From positions 251,511-315,510 of the forward strand of contig NZ_QVMN01000007.1 of assembly GCF_010501075.1 (NCBI RefSeq): a DNA stretch of 64,000 bases, read 5' to 3'. The DNA is from Dysgonomonas sp. 25 (GTDB lineage: Bacteria > Bacteroidota > Bacteroidia > Bacteroidales > Dysgonomonadaceae). This document shows positions 53,380-62,413 of this stretch, piece after piece; position 1 is the first letter of the stretch; each line of letters starts with the position of its first letter. A model generated the notes under the pieces. It saw only the letters and a list, made by a program, of their open reading frames with translations. It was not told the origin of the DNA and did not search any database. The translations under genes and the position numbers were made by a program.

Positions 53380-54531
53380 TCAATCCCGGACACAACGGAC
53401 CGAAAGCCCGTTCCAGACGAAAGGAGAAGGAACAATAGTCCCATCAGTAAGCGAAGGCGTATTATTTATCAATTGGCGGTAGCGGTAAGACGTTCCGACG
53501 ATAGTAGACGACCACCAATAGGCATGCCTACCAAACCAAGTAGCATAGAGATGACTGTAGTCGACATCGCCGGACGGCACGGCGTCAAAGCCGGATGGCT
53601 CCGGAGTACCGCCGTCGCAGCAGCCCCACGAAAGAATAGCATTTCCATTGGCATCGGTGTAAAACTTTCCATATTTGTCCGCTTTGCGCATTTTCCGGGC
53701 GGCATCAGCTGCACCACCAAATACATCAGCCAGCTTATCCCACTCGTCATCGTCGGGCACGTGCCAGCCGGTAGGACACACAGACTCAAATAATGGTAAA
53801 CCAAAGACGAAGTAATGCAATCCATATTCTTTCGCAAAATCCAGATAGCTTGTTTCTGGGTTGTTCTGAAGCACACCCCAGGTATCGCCTATCCCCCAGA
53901 TATTGGCAGGGATATTGTTTCCCGTCAGGTCTGATACGCTACTAATAACCGCTGTTGTACCGCCTGCAATACTCAACTTGGCTCTATTACCTAAGGGATT
54001 CCCGTCTCTGTTGCGGGTAACGTACAAGTTGCTGGTAGTCCAATAAGCGCCATCGCACAGGTCTACACCAAACCACCGGGCATTGTAGACGTTGCCGTCG
54101 ATGTCCGTCATCGTTATATCTCTTCTTCCCTGATAGGGCGGTATAAGCGGTTCCCACTTTTCACCATCCCAGATAAATATACCCGGATCGACCGCCGGCT
54201 GGAAAACATTCGCTATACATGTAGGTTCCATCTCCTGCATGTTGTAGACCAACAGGCCGAGGTGCTCGTCTTTGTCCCAACTGTCACTGGCTTCTGTGCC
54301 GTCGATGGTTTGTGCCAGCGTCTTGCCGGCAGGGATAGTCAGTGATGTCAATTTCACCCGCGGAAGCGCAAGGCCTTTGTCAGCATTGCCTCCAGCTAAA
54401 TTTTTCAGGTCGAGCAAAGCGCCGGCATTAGGCTGTTGCCCGCTACCGATAGTCACCTGCGCTTGCAGGTTGATTGTTGTTGTGAATAAGGCTAACAGTA
54501 CGATAGCCTGCGTTAAGATTCTTTTTTTCAT
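53380..54531 (-). CDS. FISUMP-domain surface or secreted protein
   Basis: 383 residues from the ATG at 54531, which gives a signal peptide (AIVLLALFTTTINLQAQ); the frame continues upstream through palindromic repeat DNA without meaning. After the signal comes VTIGSGQQPNAGALLDLKNL, the N-terminal motif of Bacteroidota surface proteins of this type, and a linker. The C-terminal half from about residue 160 is a fibrobacter-succinogenes-major-paralogous domain: ARWFGVDLCDGAYWTTSNLY, CPTGWHVPDDDEWDKLA, AYWWSSTIVGT and NGLSVRCVRD. This domain is related to formylglycine-generating-like and C-type-lectin-like folds. The role is unknown. It is a lone gene between two repeat-rich or terminator regions. 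Confidence 0.88.
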   Translation of the reverse strand: MKKRILTQAIVLLALFTTTINLQAQVTIGSGQQPNAGALLDLKNLAGGNADKGLALPRVKLTSLTIPAGKTLAQTIDGTEASDSWDKDEHLGLLVYNMQEMEPTCIANVFQPAVDPGIFIWDGEKWEPLIPPYQGRRDITMTDIDGNVYNARWFGVDLCDGAYWTTSNLYVTRNRDGNPLGNRAKLSIAGGTTAVISSVSDLTGNNIPANIWGIGDTWGVLQNNPETSYLDFAKEYGLHYFVFGLPLFESVCPTGWHVPDDDEWDKLADVFGGAADAARKMRKADKYGKFYTDANGNAILSWGCCDGGTPEPSGFDAVPSGDVDYSHLYATWFGRHAYWWSSTIVGTSYRYRQLINNTPSLTDGTIVPSPFVWNGLSVRCVRD

Positions 54532-54774
54532 GTTATAAAAGAATAAGCCACCTCCCCCTGCCCCCACAAGAGGGGGTAACAGAAAAAGATGAAGTGAATA
54601 ATATGTTTGATTGAGCCCCACCAAACCTCCCCGTGGGGGAGGCTAAGAGAAGGATATATTTTCGTTTTTTGTTGAATGGTGGTGCAAACCCATTTCCCCC
54701 TCTGGGGGATAAAGGGGGCCGGTTATTGTCATCCCGATACGGAGCGAGGGATCTCGGTGCGTTCTTACTAATTG

Positions 54775-54794
54775 CCTCCACTTTTAAGTGGAGG
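54775..54794. repeat. 20-bp perfect palindrome
   Basis: CCTCCACTT and AAGTGGAGG are separated by TT. It has the same 9-2-9 form as the palindrome at 54873. Confidence 0.8.
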
Positions 54795-54872
54795 TCTCGA
54801 AAGGTTGGTTCAAAAATGGCTTTAGCCAAATATCTTTTGACTAAAGTCATCTCCTGAAAGATGCAATCATAT

Positions 54873-54892
54873 CCACGCCTTAAAAGGCGTGG
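54873..54892. repeat. 20-bp perfect palindrome
   Basis: CCACGCCTT and AAGGCGTGG are separated by AA, the same 9-2-9 geometry with a different outer sequence. Confidence 0.8.
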
Positions 54893-54912
54893 CAACATTA
54901 GACTATTAGCTT

Positions 54913-55010
54913 TGTAGGGGGCAATAAACATTGCCCCGTATATGTCGGATATTACGGGCGAATATTTATTGGCTCGACTACGCTTCGCCGAACGATGTTT
55001 CGCCCCTACA
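54913..55010. repeat. 98-bp inverted-repeat element (MITE-like)
   Basis: TGTAGGGG (54913-54920) and CCCCTACA (55003-55010) form terminal inverted repeats. Inside are GGGGCAAT-AAAC-ATTGCCCC (54918-54937), ACGGGCGAATATTTATTG and a GGCTCGACTACGCTTCGCC segment. No ORF; no clear target-site duplication was seen. Confidence 0.55.
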
Positions 55011-55305
55011 TGGATTTTGTTGTTGACTGTTGACTGATAACTGTTGACTGAATAGTGCTGCTCACTGTTGACTGAAAAATCCCGCTTCTCCTCACGGAGA
55101 AGACGGGACAAAATGGGGGTTCTTCCCCTGACATTAACACAAGCAATTTGGCACCCCCTCCCTGCCTCCCCCATTAGGGGAGGAGATAGGAAAAGGGTAT
55201 ATATTTTTACTCCCCCTCTGTTGGAGGGGGACGGGGGGAGGTGAATATTTTTTGAAAAAACTACCCTGAAAATTTGGTGGCCTAAGAAATAATCGCTAAA
55301 TTTTC

Positions 55306-55326
55306 GTGTGTGTGTGTGTGTGTGTG
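55306..55326. repeat. (GT)10 dinucleotide microsatellite
   Basis: Ten GT units plus a final G, 310 bp before rsfS and outside any gene. Confidence 0.95.
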
Positions 55327-55590
55327 CACGTAGATAACAGAATATATCATATTAGAATACAATATATTAACTGAAAAAATGGTCTTATTATATCTGTTTT
55401 TTAGCACGATATTTGTGTTGTATGATACTGCAAAGAAAGTACTTTTTATTGACAAATACACCATTTGAAAGAAAGAAAATAGTCAATCGTCACAATCAAA
55501 AGCCGGAAATTTATTATCTCAACCGATAGCTTTTTCCCTCTTATTCAACACTTATACCTGACATACAACTATTCATAATCAAAAAAAGAC

Positions 55591-55598
55591 TATATTTG
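55591..55598 (+). promoter_or_regulatory. -7 box of rsfS-ftsH-cdsA
   Basis: TATATTTG matches TAnnTTTG, 39 bp upstream of the rsfS ATG. It drives the first gene of a closely spaced three-gene cluster. Confidence 0.6.
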
Positions 55599-55636
55599 TA
55601 GGCTTAATTTAATAATATCGGAACAAAATATACTGA

Positions 55637-55996
55637 ATGGACAACGCTAAAATCATTGTAAACAACGTCGTGGCAGCTTGCCAGGAGAAAAAAGCCCGTA
55701 ACATTGTAATCGTAGACATGACAGAGATGATAGGAACCATCTGTCAATATTTCGTAATATGCGAAGGACGCAGCCCTACACAAGTATCGGCAATAGGTGA
55801 GGAAGTTATCGATTCACTCAAAAAGAACATGAAAGAACGCCCTATCGCAAGCGATGGTGTAGTGGAAGGACGTTGGGCAGGAATAGATTATGGTACGGTT
55901 ATTGTTCATATATTTTTACCCGAATTGCGCGAGTTTTATGACATCGAACATTTGTGGGCTGATGCGCAGTTGGAAACGATTCCCGATATCGACTGA
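55637..55996 (+). CDS. rsfS: Ribosomal silencing factor RsfS
   Basis: 119 residues, the standard length. The family blocks are AACQEKKARNIVIVDMTEM, YFVICEGRSPTQVSAIGEEV, VVEGRWAGIDYGTVIVHIF and FYDIEHLWADA. It binds ribosomal protein L14 and blocks subunit joining in poor growth conditions. ftsH follows 71 bp later and cdsA after that, the common Bacteroidales order. Confidence 0.96.
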   Translation: MDNAKIIVNNVVAACQEKKARNIVIVDMTEMIGTICQYFVICEGRSPTQVSAIGEEVIDSLKKNMKERPIASDGVVEGRWAGIDYGTVIVHIFLPELREFYDIEHLWADAQLETIPDID

Positions 55997-56067
55997 CAAC
56001 TTTTCATCTGAAAGTTTGTTCATTTAGTAGAATTATTTTGTCGAATTTTAATTTTTCCAGTTAACAT

Positions 56068-58107
56068 ATGGATAACTACAACAAAGAAGAAGGTCAGAAA
56101 AAGCCACGAATACCAACCCCCCAGAAACCGAAAAGCTCCTTTAATCTCAACTGGTTATTCCTGTTAATCTTTGCCGGAATAATCGGAGTTTATTTCTTTT
56201 CGCAGAGTGCATTCTCGAAAGAAGTTGCCTGGTCGGATTTTCAGGGGTATGTCAAGAAAGACTATATCAACAAGATTGTTGTTGACGGAAAATCGCGTAC
56301 CCTGCGCGCCTACGTGCGTAGCGAATCAATAAACGAGGTATTCAAAGACGAAGCTAAATCCGAAAACCTGCCAAAAAATCCTTTTATCTCCGTTAAGATT
56401 CCTTCGGCCGATAAATTTTCGGACTTCTACGACCAGATAAAGAAAGATCACAACTACAATATAGACGTCAGCTACGAAGAGAATGTCAGCATTTTCGACT
56501 TTCTCATCGGTGCACTGCCATTCCTGCTGCTTATCGGGCTGTGGGTATTTATGATGCGCCGTATGTCCGGCGGAGGAGCCGGTGGTGGCGGCGGAGTATT
56601 CAGCGTAGGAAAATCCAAAGCACAATTATACGACAAAGCGTCCGATCTGCGTGTGACATTCAAGGATGTTGCCGGATTGTCGGAAGCAAAAGAAGAAATA
56701 GAAGAGATAGTAGAATTTCTCAAAAACCCTTCGAGATATACCGAAATCGGGGGTAAAATACCGAAAGGCGCCTTGCTTGTAGGCCCTCCGGGAACAGGTA
56801 AAACGCTTTTGGCAAAAGCGGTTGCAGGCGAAGCCAATGTACCGTTTTTCTCGATGTCGGGTTCCGACTTTGTAGAGATGTTTGTCGGCGTTGGAGCTTC
56901 GCGTGTGCGCGACCTCTTCAAGCAGGCTAAGGAAAAATCGCCTTGTATCATCTTCATCGACGAGATAGACGCCATCGGCCGTGCCCGTGGCAAGAATCCG
57001 AACTTCGGCTCGAACGACGAACGCGAGAATACATTGAACCAGCTCCTGACCGAGATGGACGGCTTCGGTACCAATAGCGGTATCATCATCCTCGCGGCAA
57101 CTAACCGTGCCGATATTCTGGACAAAGCACTCCTGCGTGCGGGACGCTTCGACCGCCAGATAAATGTCGATTTACCTGACCTCAATGACAGAAAAGCGAT
57201 ATTCAAAGTACACCTTCGTCCTGTGAAAATAGACGACAGCGTAGATGTCGATTTCCTTGCCCGCCAGACGCCGGGATTCTCGGGAGCTGACATTGCCAAT
57301 GTGTGTAACGAAGCGGCTTTGATTGCTGCCCGTAAAGGAAAGAAAATAGTACAAAAAGAAGACTTCCTGAATGCTGTAGACCGCATCATCGGGGGGTTGG
57401 AAAAGAAAAATAAGGTTACAACACGCGACGAGCGCCGCACGATTGCTATTCACGAGGCGGGACACGCTACGTTGAGCTGGTTCCTCGAGCATGCCAATCC
57501 GTTGGTGAAAGTTACGATTGTTCCCCGCGGAAAAGCATTGGGAGCAGCATGGTATCTGCCGGAAGAAAGGCAAATCACCACCAAAGAGCAGATGCTGGAC
57601 GAAATGTGTGCCTTGCTCGGAGGACGCGCCGCTGAAGAGGTCTTTATCGGACAAATATCTTCGGGTGCAGTCAACGACCTCGAACGTGTAACGAAGCAGG
57701 CTTACGCGATGATTTCCTATATGGGGATGAGCGACAAGCTGCCAAATATCAGCTACTACGATTCGGCCGATAATTACGGCTTCACAAAGCCATACAGCGA
57801 CGATACGGCCCTGCTTATCGACCAGGAGGTGCAGGCGATGATTAGCGAACAGTACGAGCGTGCTAAGCAGTTGCTTCGCCAACATTCGGACGGACATCAT
57901 GCCTTGGCTGACAAACTGATGACCGAGGAAGTTATCTTTGCCGACGACCTGAAAAAGATTTTCGGTTTACGTCCGTGGGTATCCCGTTCGGATGAGATTA
58001 TGAAAGAAAACGAAGAAATCGTGAAAGAGGTTGAAGAAGAGAAAGCCAAAGGCGAAGATGCGCCGGGCATTCTCGCACAGCCGGGACAATCGGAAGAGAT
58101 AGAATAA
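56068..58107 (+). CDS. ftsH: ATP-dependent zinc metalloprotease FtsH
   Basis: 679 residues. Two membrane helices (about residues 27-48 and 147-165) flank the periplasmic domain. AAA+ region: Walker A GPPGTGKT at 239-246, Walker [37 protein letters not shown]. The zinc site is H462-E463-A-G-H466 with Asp537 as third ligand. A Gly-rich stretch ([10 protein letters not shown]) follows the second helix, and the acidic tail is [15 protein letters not shown]. It degrades membrane and some soluble proteins. cdsA follows 21 bp later. Confidence 0.98.
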   Translation: MDNYNKEEGQKKPRIPTPQKPKSSFNLNWLFLLIFAGIIGVYFFSQSAFSKEVAWSDFQGYVKKDYINKIVVDGKSRTLRAYVRSESINEVFKDEAKSENLPKNPFISVKIPSADKFSDFYDQIKKDHNYNIDVSYEENVSIFDFLIGALPFLLLIGLWVFMMRRMSGGGAGGGGGVFSVGKSKAQLYDKASDLRVTFKDVAGLSEAKEEIEEIVEFLKNPSRYTEIGGKIPKGALLVGPPGTGKTLLAKAVAGEANVPFFSMSGSDFVEMFVGVGASRVRDLFKQAKEKSPCIIFIDEIDAIGRARGKNPNFGSNDERENTLNQLLTEMDGFGTNSGIIILAATNRADILDKALLRAGRFDRQINVDLPDLNDRKAIFKVHLRPVKIDDSVDVDFLARQTPGFSGADIANVCNEAALIAARKGKKIVQKEDFLNAVDRIIGGLEKKNKVTTRDERRTIAIHEAGHATLSWFLEHANPLVKVTIVPRGKALGAAWYLPEERQITTKEQMLDEMCALLGGRAAEEVFIGQISSGAVNDLERVTKQAYAMISYMGMSDKLPNISYYDSADNYGFTKPYSDDTALLIDQEVQAMISEQYERAKQLLRQHSDGHHALADKLMTEEVIFADDLKKIFGLRPWVSRSDEIMKENEEIVKEVEEEKAKGEDAPGILAQPGQSEEIE

Positions 58108-58128
58108 TAATATAACAGTCATTATATT

Positions 58129-58980
58129 TTGAAGAAACTGCCAAATATTGTCGTCCGCATCCTTGCCGGAATCGTATTTGTAGGATTGTTGCTTGCCGGA
58201 ATCCTGATTAATGAATTCACTTTTGCTGCTATATTCGCCCTGCTCACAGGGTTGGCTCTGTACGAATTTTATGGGTTGATAGAAAAGGCCGCCAATGTCA
58301 AAGTATCGAAATGGCTGAATATCATCGGGGGGCTTCTTTTATTTGGCGGAGTGTTTTGGTATAGCAATTCGGTAACTTGCTTCAGACCGGATTTGTTTTT
58401 CTACCTTACACCTTATGCCATTTTCTTATTAGTCCTCTTCGTAAGCGAGTTGTATCGGAAGCATGCCAATCCGTTGCAATCGCTCGCCTATTCCTTCTTA
58501 GGGCAACTTTATATTGCTCTACCTTTTGCGTTGACTAATAAGTTGGTGCTGACTGCCTCTTTCTACACCAGTTACAACTATATCTTCCTTTTAGCTATTT
58601 TAGTTATTATCTGGGTCAACGATTCGTTCGCTTACCTCACGGGTATGACTTTCGGTAAACATCGCCTGTTCGAGCGCATATCGCCAAAAAAATCGTGGGA
58701 AGGATTCTTTGGAGGGTTAGCTTTCGCCATAGGAGCATCCTTGGTGCTGGCATATTTTTATCCCGAGTTGTCTACTCCTAAATGGATAGGCTTTGCAATT
58801 GTAACGGTTGTATCCGGCACATTCGGCGACTTGGTAGAATCGCTTTTCAAACGCACATTGGGTGTCAAAGATTCGGGTAACATGATTCCGGGGCATGGCG
58901 GTATCCTCGACCGCTTCGACAGCACCATTCTTGCCATTCCGGCTATTGTAATATATCTGGAGGTGATAAAGATTTTTTAA
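58129..58980 (+). CDS. cdsA: Phosphatidate cytidylyltransferase
   Basis: 283 residues from a TTG at 58129. No ATG occurs in frame until about residue 170, so a non-ATG start is required; the TTG gives a normal N terminus (KKLPNIVVRILAGIVF). Seven or eight membrane helices. The CDP-alcohol-type signature is SPKKSWEGFFGG followed by GTFGDLVESLFKRTLGVKDS and GHGGILDRFDS, with the key Asp residues. It makes CDP-diacylglycerol for all phospholipids. It closes the rsfS-ftsH-cdsA cluster. Confidence 0.95.
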   Translation: MKKLPNIVVRILAGIVFVGLLLAGILINEFTFAAIFALLTGLALYEFYGLIEKAANVKVSKWLNIIGGLLLFGGVFWYSNSVTCFRPDLFFYLTPYAIFLLVLFVSELYRKHANPLQSLAYSFLGQLYIALPFALTNKLVLTASFYTSYNYIFLLAILVIIWVNDSFAYLTGMTFGKHRLFERISPKKSWEGFFGGLAFAIGASLVLAYFYPELSTPKWIGFAIVTVVSGTFGDLVESLFKRTLGVKDSGNMIPGHGGILDRFDSTILAIPAIVIYLEVIKIF

Positions 58981-59050
58981 ATATCCGCTTTCTTCGTCCT
59001 CGCTCTTAAAAATGAGACTATTCCTTTTTCTCAGAAAATGCAAAACTTCT

Positions 59051-59917
59051 CTAACTCCTTATCTTATCGAACCCTTCGCCATAAACCCCACGCACGGTCG
59101 TTTGCGAGATAAAGGCTTTTTCATCGATTTTTTGTATCAGGCGGAACATCTGTATCGATTCGGAACGCTTAGCTAATACAACCACCACCTTTATCGGTTT
59201 ACCCGTATAAGCTCCCGTACCGTCCAACAGGGTACAACCTCTATGCAGTTCAAAATTAATAGCTTTCGCTATTGTCTCATACTTATCAGAGAAGATAAAG
59301 AACTGAACCGATTGACGGAATCCATTGATAACCATATCAATGGTGTATGTCATCACACCCATTACGATAAGGGCGATAATAATCTTCTGATAATCATGGA
59401 AAACAAAATAGGAGCAACAAATAATAGTAAAGTCGCAAAGTAACATTCCGCGACCGAAAGAGATATTCTTATATTTATTGATGATGGCAACAACAATATC
59501 CGTACCGCCCGTACTCCCGTTTGCGCTAAATACAAGCGCTATGCCGGCTCCACACATCATCCCCCCTACTACACCCGAAAGTGTCGGTTCAGAAGCCATC
59601 AGAGGCTCTTTAAAGATTAATTGAGCAATCGTAATGAGGGCCGTAAGAACTACTACCCCGTATATTGTTTTGGCGAGGAATTTTATGCCTAATATCTTCA
59701 AGGCAACCAAAAGCAAGGCGCAGTTAGTGAAAAAATATACATATTGCAGTGGTAATCCGGTACTGTATTCAATCAAGAGGGCGATACCGGTCAGTCCCCC
59801 TGTTACGATTCCACCGGGCTTGATAAAGCCTATCAATCCAACTGCGTATAAGACAAGACCGACAGTTATTAACAGATAGTCTTTCCAATAAAAATCTTTT
59901 AAGTATCTGCGAGGCAT
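59051..59917 (-). CDS. YitT family membrane protein (DUF161/DUF2179)
   Basis: 288 residues from the ATG at 59917. A start 28 codons upstream is ruled out by the TATCTTTG promoter box at 59943-59950, which lies inside that extension. Five or six membrane helices in the first 200 residues (YLLITVGLVLYAVGLIGF, GIVTGGLTGIALLIEYSTGL) form the YitT_membrane domain. The C-terminal DUF2179 domain (ELHRGCTLLDGTGAYTGKPI, VVLAKRSESIQMFRLI) is soluble. The function is unproven; transport or signalling is suspected in the family. Confidence 0.92.
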   Translation of the reverse strand: MPRRYLKDFYWKDYLLITVGLVLYAVGLIGFIKPGGIVTGGLTGIALLIEYSTGLPLQYVYFFTNCALLLVALKILGIKFLAKTIYGVVVLTALITIAQLIFKEPLMASEPTLSGVVGGMMCGAGIALVFSANGSTGGTDIVVAIINKYKNISFGRGMLLCDFTIICCSYFVFHDYQKIIIALIVMGVMTYTIDMVINGFRQSVQFFIFSDKYETIAKAINFELHRGCTLLDGTGAYTGKPIKVVVVLAKRSESIQMFRLIQKIDEKAFISQTTVRGVYGEGFDKIRS

Positions 59918-59942
59918 ATGGTTAGATATTATAATTTCGACG

Positions 59943-59950
59943 CAAAGATA
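59943..59950 (-). promoter_or_regulatory. -7 box of the YitT gene
   Basis: On the minus strand TATCTTTG, an exact match to TAnnTTTG, lies 26 bp upstream of the chosen ATG and decides the start. Confidence 0.7.
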
Positions 59951-60004
59951 AGTAGGATTTTCCATTTCATCTCTCAAAAAAGAGAGAAATAAGAACAACA
60001 ATAT

Positions 60005-60964
60005 TTATTTTTTATCCGAAATCAAACCATCCCTCATCAAGTCTTGTATCATCTTGTGCGTAAAGAGTTTGCTACCTCTGTTATTCATATGCATCGAGTT
60101 GTAGAAGTAGTCTTTATGATAACATATCGAATCATTGGAATAATCAAAAAACGGGATCGCATATTTGTCCGAAAATTTTTGATAGATAGCAATAACGGAG
60201 TCCTTATTTGATATAAATTTCTGTCCCTCGATATACTCGGGTGTATAAACAAAAATCAACGGAATATCTTCTTTTTTGGAATCGATAATAAAATCTTCAA
60301 ATAACCTTACAGAAGTCGTATCGATATAGGCTTTGTACGACTTCATATTGCCTTGTGCTCTCTCTAATGCGCCATCCCATTCTTTTTCGTATCCTTTATA
60401 TCCTTTCTCGCGGAAACGGGCATCAGGATTAACATAATAATTCAGTCCCGAACGGATAGCATCGAAACGCCCGATATAGCGGTATAAAGGGATAATGAAA
60501 TCGGGACAAGTAAAACCTTCGTATGTCAATGTTGTCTCTGCTACATCTTTGTTCCATAGCATATAAGGCAGGAATTGCCCCAAATTATATAAATCAGGAC
60601 GTTTCTCAAGCGTAAAGACATCCAAGGCATAAATAATTGCTTCCGGCTTCGGGTTATGTCGCAGATACTCACGATGTCTTAAACTTTGCAGATAGAAGTT
60701 ATGAGCATTCAGACCAAAATTATAGGCCGGGTGCCCGGTTTCTTTTTCTATCATCATAGGGTCAATATGGATCCATGCACGCGAAGAACCATAGATAAGA
60801 TAATCGGAATTGACCTGACCAGTATAAATATCTGTCCATGTTTCTATTTCACCATCTGAATAAACAGAATGAGCCAAGCCGTTTGAAATAAACCAATCGG
60901 CAGGATAAGCCAATACGATTATCGGGCAAACAAATATCAATAGTTTTTTTAGTAGCTTCTTCAT
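60005..60964 (-). CDS. SGNH-like exported acyl-transfer partner protein (module A)
   Basis: 319 residues. The first 29 form a membrane anchor or uncleaved signal (KKLLIFVCPIIVLAYPADWF), identical to that of the paralogue at 62414 except one residue. The extracytoplasmic part carries an SGNH-hydrolase-like nucleophile block YLIYGSSRAWIHIDP near residue 58 and a late His block YFYNSMHMNNRGSKLF, typical of AlgJ/DltD-like proteins that work with MBOAT acyltransferases. It lies 6 bp downstream of an MBOAT gene. I infer transfer of an acetyl group to an envelope or extracellular polysaccharide. Outside the anchor and these motifs it shares little with its paralogue. Confidence 0.75.
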   Translation of the reverse strand: MKKLLKKLLIFVCPIIVLAYPADWFISNGLAHSVYSDGEIETWTDIYTGQVNSDYLIYGSSRAWIHIDPMMIEKETGHPAYNFGLNAHNFYLQSLRHREYLRHNPKPEAIIYALDVFTLEKRPDLYNLGQFLPYMLWNKDVAETTLTYEGFTCPDFIIPLYRYIGRFDAIRSGLNYYVNPDARFREKGYKGYEKEWDGALERAQGNMKSYKAYIDTTSVRLFEDFIIDSKKEDIPLIFVYTPEYIEGQKFISNKDSVIAIYQKFSDKYAIPFFDYSNDSICYHKDYFYNSMHMNNRGSKLFTHKMIQDLMRDGLISDKK

Positions 60965-61576
60965 TCCTGCTTAGAATTGGAAATAGATGAATTGTTGCTC
61001 GCCTCCGGCAAATAAAATAATAAATACGATAATCATATAATAGAATGCCCACCGGAAGAAGCGGCTACGCTTCGCTCCGAAGAATTCCAAACCATACTTA
61101 TTTTCTCTACCTAACCATTCGACAATAAACATCAGCAAAAACATACCGATAGTTATCAAAGTTTTGGTATCATAATGAGGTGAGGTAAGTAATTCTTTAG
61201 GTATACTTGCAATGTATTCGAAAGCATGCGTCATGTTATCGGCACGGAAGAAAATCCAGGCAAAAGCAGCCAACGCAAATGTTATGCCCACATGCAGAAT
61301 ATCCTTGAACGAAGGTAATAACTTACCTTGCGCTACCACATCCAGATTCTTCCGGTTCTGCTTCATAATAATAGACGGCATAATAAACAAGGCATTCAGA
61401 CCGCCCCAGGCGATAAATGTCCAGTTAGCGCCGTGCCAGAAGCCACTGACAAGGAATATTATAAACGTGTTGCGTATCGTCTTTAACATCGTACCTCTGC
61501 TCCCTCCGAGTGGGAAATAGAGATAGTCGCGAAACCACGAAGACAAGGATATATGCCAACGCCGCCAGAACTCGGC
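60878..61576 (-). repeat. Duplicated segment, left copy (SGNH anchor, junction and MBOAT 3' part)
   Basis: This segment matches 63302-64000 at a constant offset of 2,424 bp with no indels in the parts compared. Bases 60980-61212 are identical over 233 bp; a patch at about 61280-61350 is much less similar; identity rises again after it. The left limit is where the SGNH genes diverge. The right limit is set by the window edge. Confidence 0.93.
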
Positions 61577-62407
61577 AATATCGCGCGAGAAATACGGAAA
61601 TTTGAAGTTCTGTAATAATTCAAAGCCAAGCATCCGCGCGGTTCCCAGCGCTATATCCGAATAACCCGAGAAGTCGCCGTATATCTGTATCGTAAAGAAA
61701 ATAGCCCCCAACACCAATGTACTCCCCGAGTGTTCGCCTCCATTAAAAGCCATATTGGCATATTCGGCACAGTTATCGGCTACAACAACTTTTTTGAACA
61801 AGCCCCAAAGGATTTGCTTCAAGCCATCTACCATCTTGGCGTAACGGAATGTACGTTCCTGTTCTATCTGAGGGAGTAGGTGTGTTGCCCGTTCGATAGG
61901 CCCAGCAACCAATAAGGGAAAGAAGCTGACGAACAAAGAATAGTCTACCCAGTTGCGGGTAGGCTTTATTCTATCGTTATAGATATCGAGCACATACGAG
62001 AGCCCGTGGAATGTATAGAACGATATACCAACCGGCAAAATAATACTTAGTGTGTGGATACTTGATGATAAACCGAATAGCTGCAGGAATTCCTGAAACT
62101 CGTGTATAAAGAAATTAAAATACTTAAAGAAGCCCAGAAAACAGATATTCACAATGACTGCGATAAACATCCAAGTCTTTCGTCCGCTCTTAGTCGTTGC
62201 CGTACTGACTCTTAGCCCTCCGTAATAGCAGAGAATAGTGGAAATAGCCAGCAGAAAAAGAAAACGCCAATCCCAGCAGCCATAGAAGAAATAACTGGCA
62301 ACAAGCAAGAAAACATTCTGTGCCTTTTTGTTATTCTTCAATACCAGCCAATAGATAAAAAAAACTATCGGAAAGAATATGGCAAAGTTGATTGAGTTAA
62401 AAAGCAT
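60971..62407 (-). CDS. MBOAT family O-acyltransferase, AlgI-like (module A)
   Basis: 478 residues with about 11 membrane helices. AlgI-type blocks: FNSINFAIFFPIVFFIYWLV at the start, LPVGISFYTFHGLSYVLDIY, PLLVAGPIERA, GDFSGYSDIALGTARMLG, FWRRWHISLSSWFRDYLYFP, and the invariant His in SGFWHGANWTFIAWG. The protein should move acyl groups from the cytoplasm across the inner membrane to a partner such as the SGNH protein encoded next to it. The last 200 residues are almost identical to the partial MBOAT at 63395. Confidence 0.95.
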   Translation of the reverse strand: MLFNSINFAIFFPIVFFIYWLVLKNNKKAQNVFLLVASYFFYGCWDWRFLFLLAISTILCYYGGLRVSTATTKSGRKTWMFIAVIVNICFLGFFKYFNFFIHEFQEFLQLFGLSSSIHTLSIILPVGISFYTFHGLSYVLDIYNDRIKPTRNWVDYSLFVSFFPLLVAGPIERATHLLPQIEQERTFRYAKMVDGLKQILWGLFKKVVVADNCAEYANMAFNGGEHSGSTLVLGAIFFTIQIYGDFSGYSDIALGTARMLGFELLQNFKFPYFSRDIAEFWRRWHISLSSWFRDYLYFPLGGSRGTMLKTIRNTFIIFLVSGFWHGANWTFIAWGGLNALFIMPSIIMKQNRKNLDVVAQGKLLPSFKDILHVGITFALAAFAWIFFRADNMTHAFEYIASIPKELLTSPHYDTKTLITIGMFLLMFIVEWLGRENKYGLEFFGAKRSRFFRWAFYYMIIVFIILFAGGEQQFIYFQF

Positions 62408-62413
62408 ATTTAG

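Larger units (their letters stand above)
54532..55636. other. Gene-free block rich in palindromes and dispersed repeats
   Basis: About 1.1 kb without a credible gene. In order it has: C/G-run hairpins near 54561-54576 and 54626-54642; a CCCCCT/GGGGG pair near 54697; a GTCATCCCGA...CGAGGGATCTC element near 54728-54753; palindromes at 54775-54794 and 54873-54892; a 98-bp inverted-repeat element at 54913-55010; four CTGTTGACTG repeats between 55022 and 55074; a hairpin at 55081-55107; two more C/G-run hairpins near 55167-55182 and 55212-55230; and a GT microsatellite at 55306-55326. The last 300 bp are AT-rich and lead to rsfS. Confidence 0.75.

Noticed and set aside
54533..55174. 213-codon ORF on the minus strand
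   Set aside because: It runs through hairpins, a MITE-like element and repeated CTGTTGACTG units; the translation has no domain or consistent composition.
56472..57440. 322-codon ORF on the minus strand
   Set aside because: Antisense to the ATPase domain of ftsH; Ser/Arg-rich with no motif.
59918..60001. 28-codon N-terminal extension of the YitT gene
   Set aside because: A perfect TATCTTTG promoter box lies within it, and the added residues do not fit the family.
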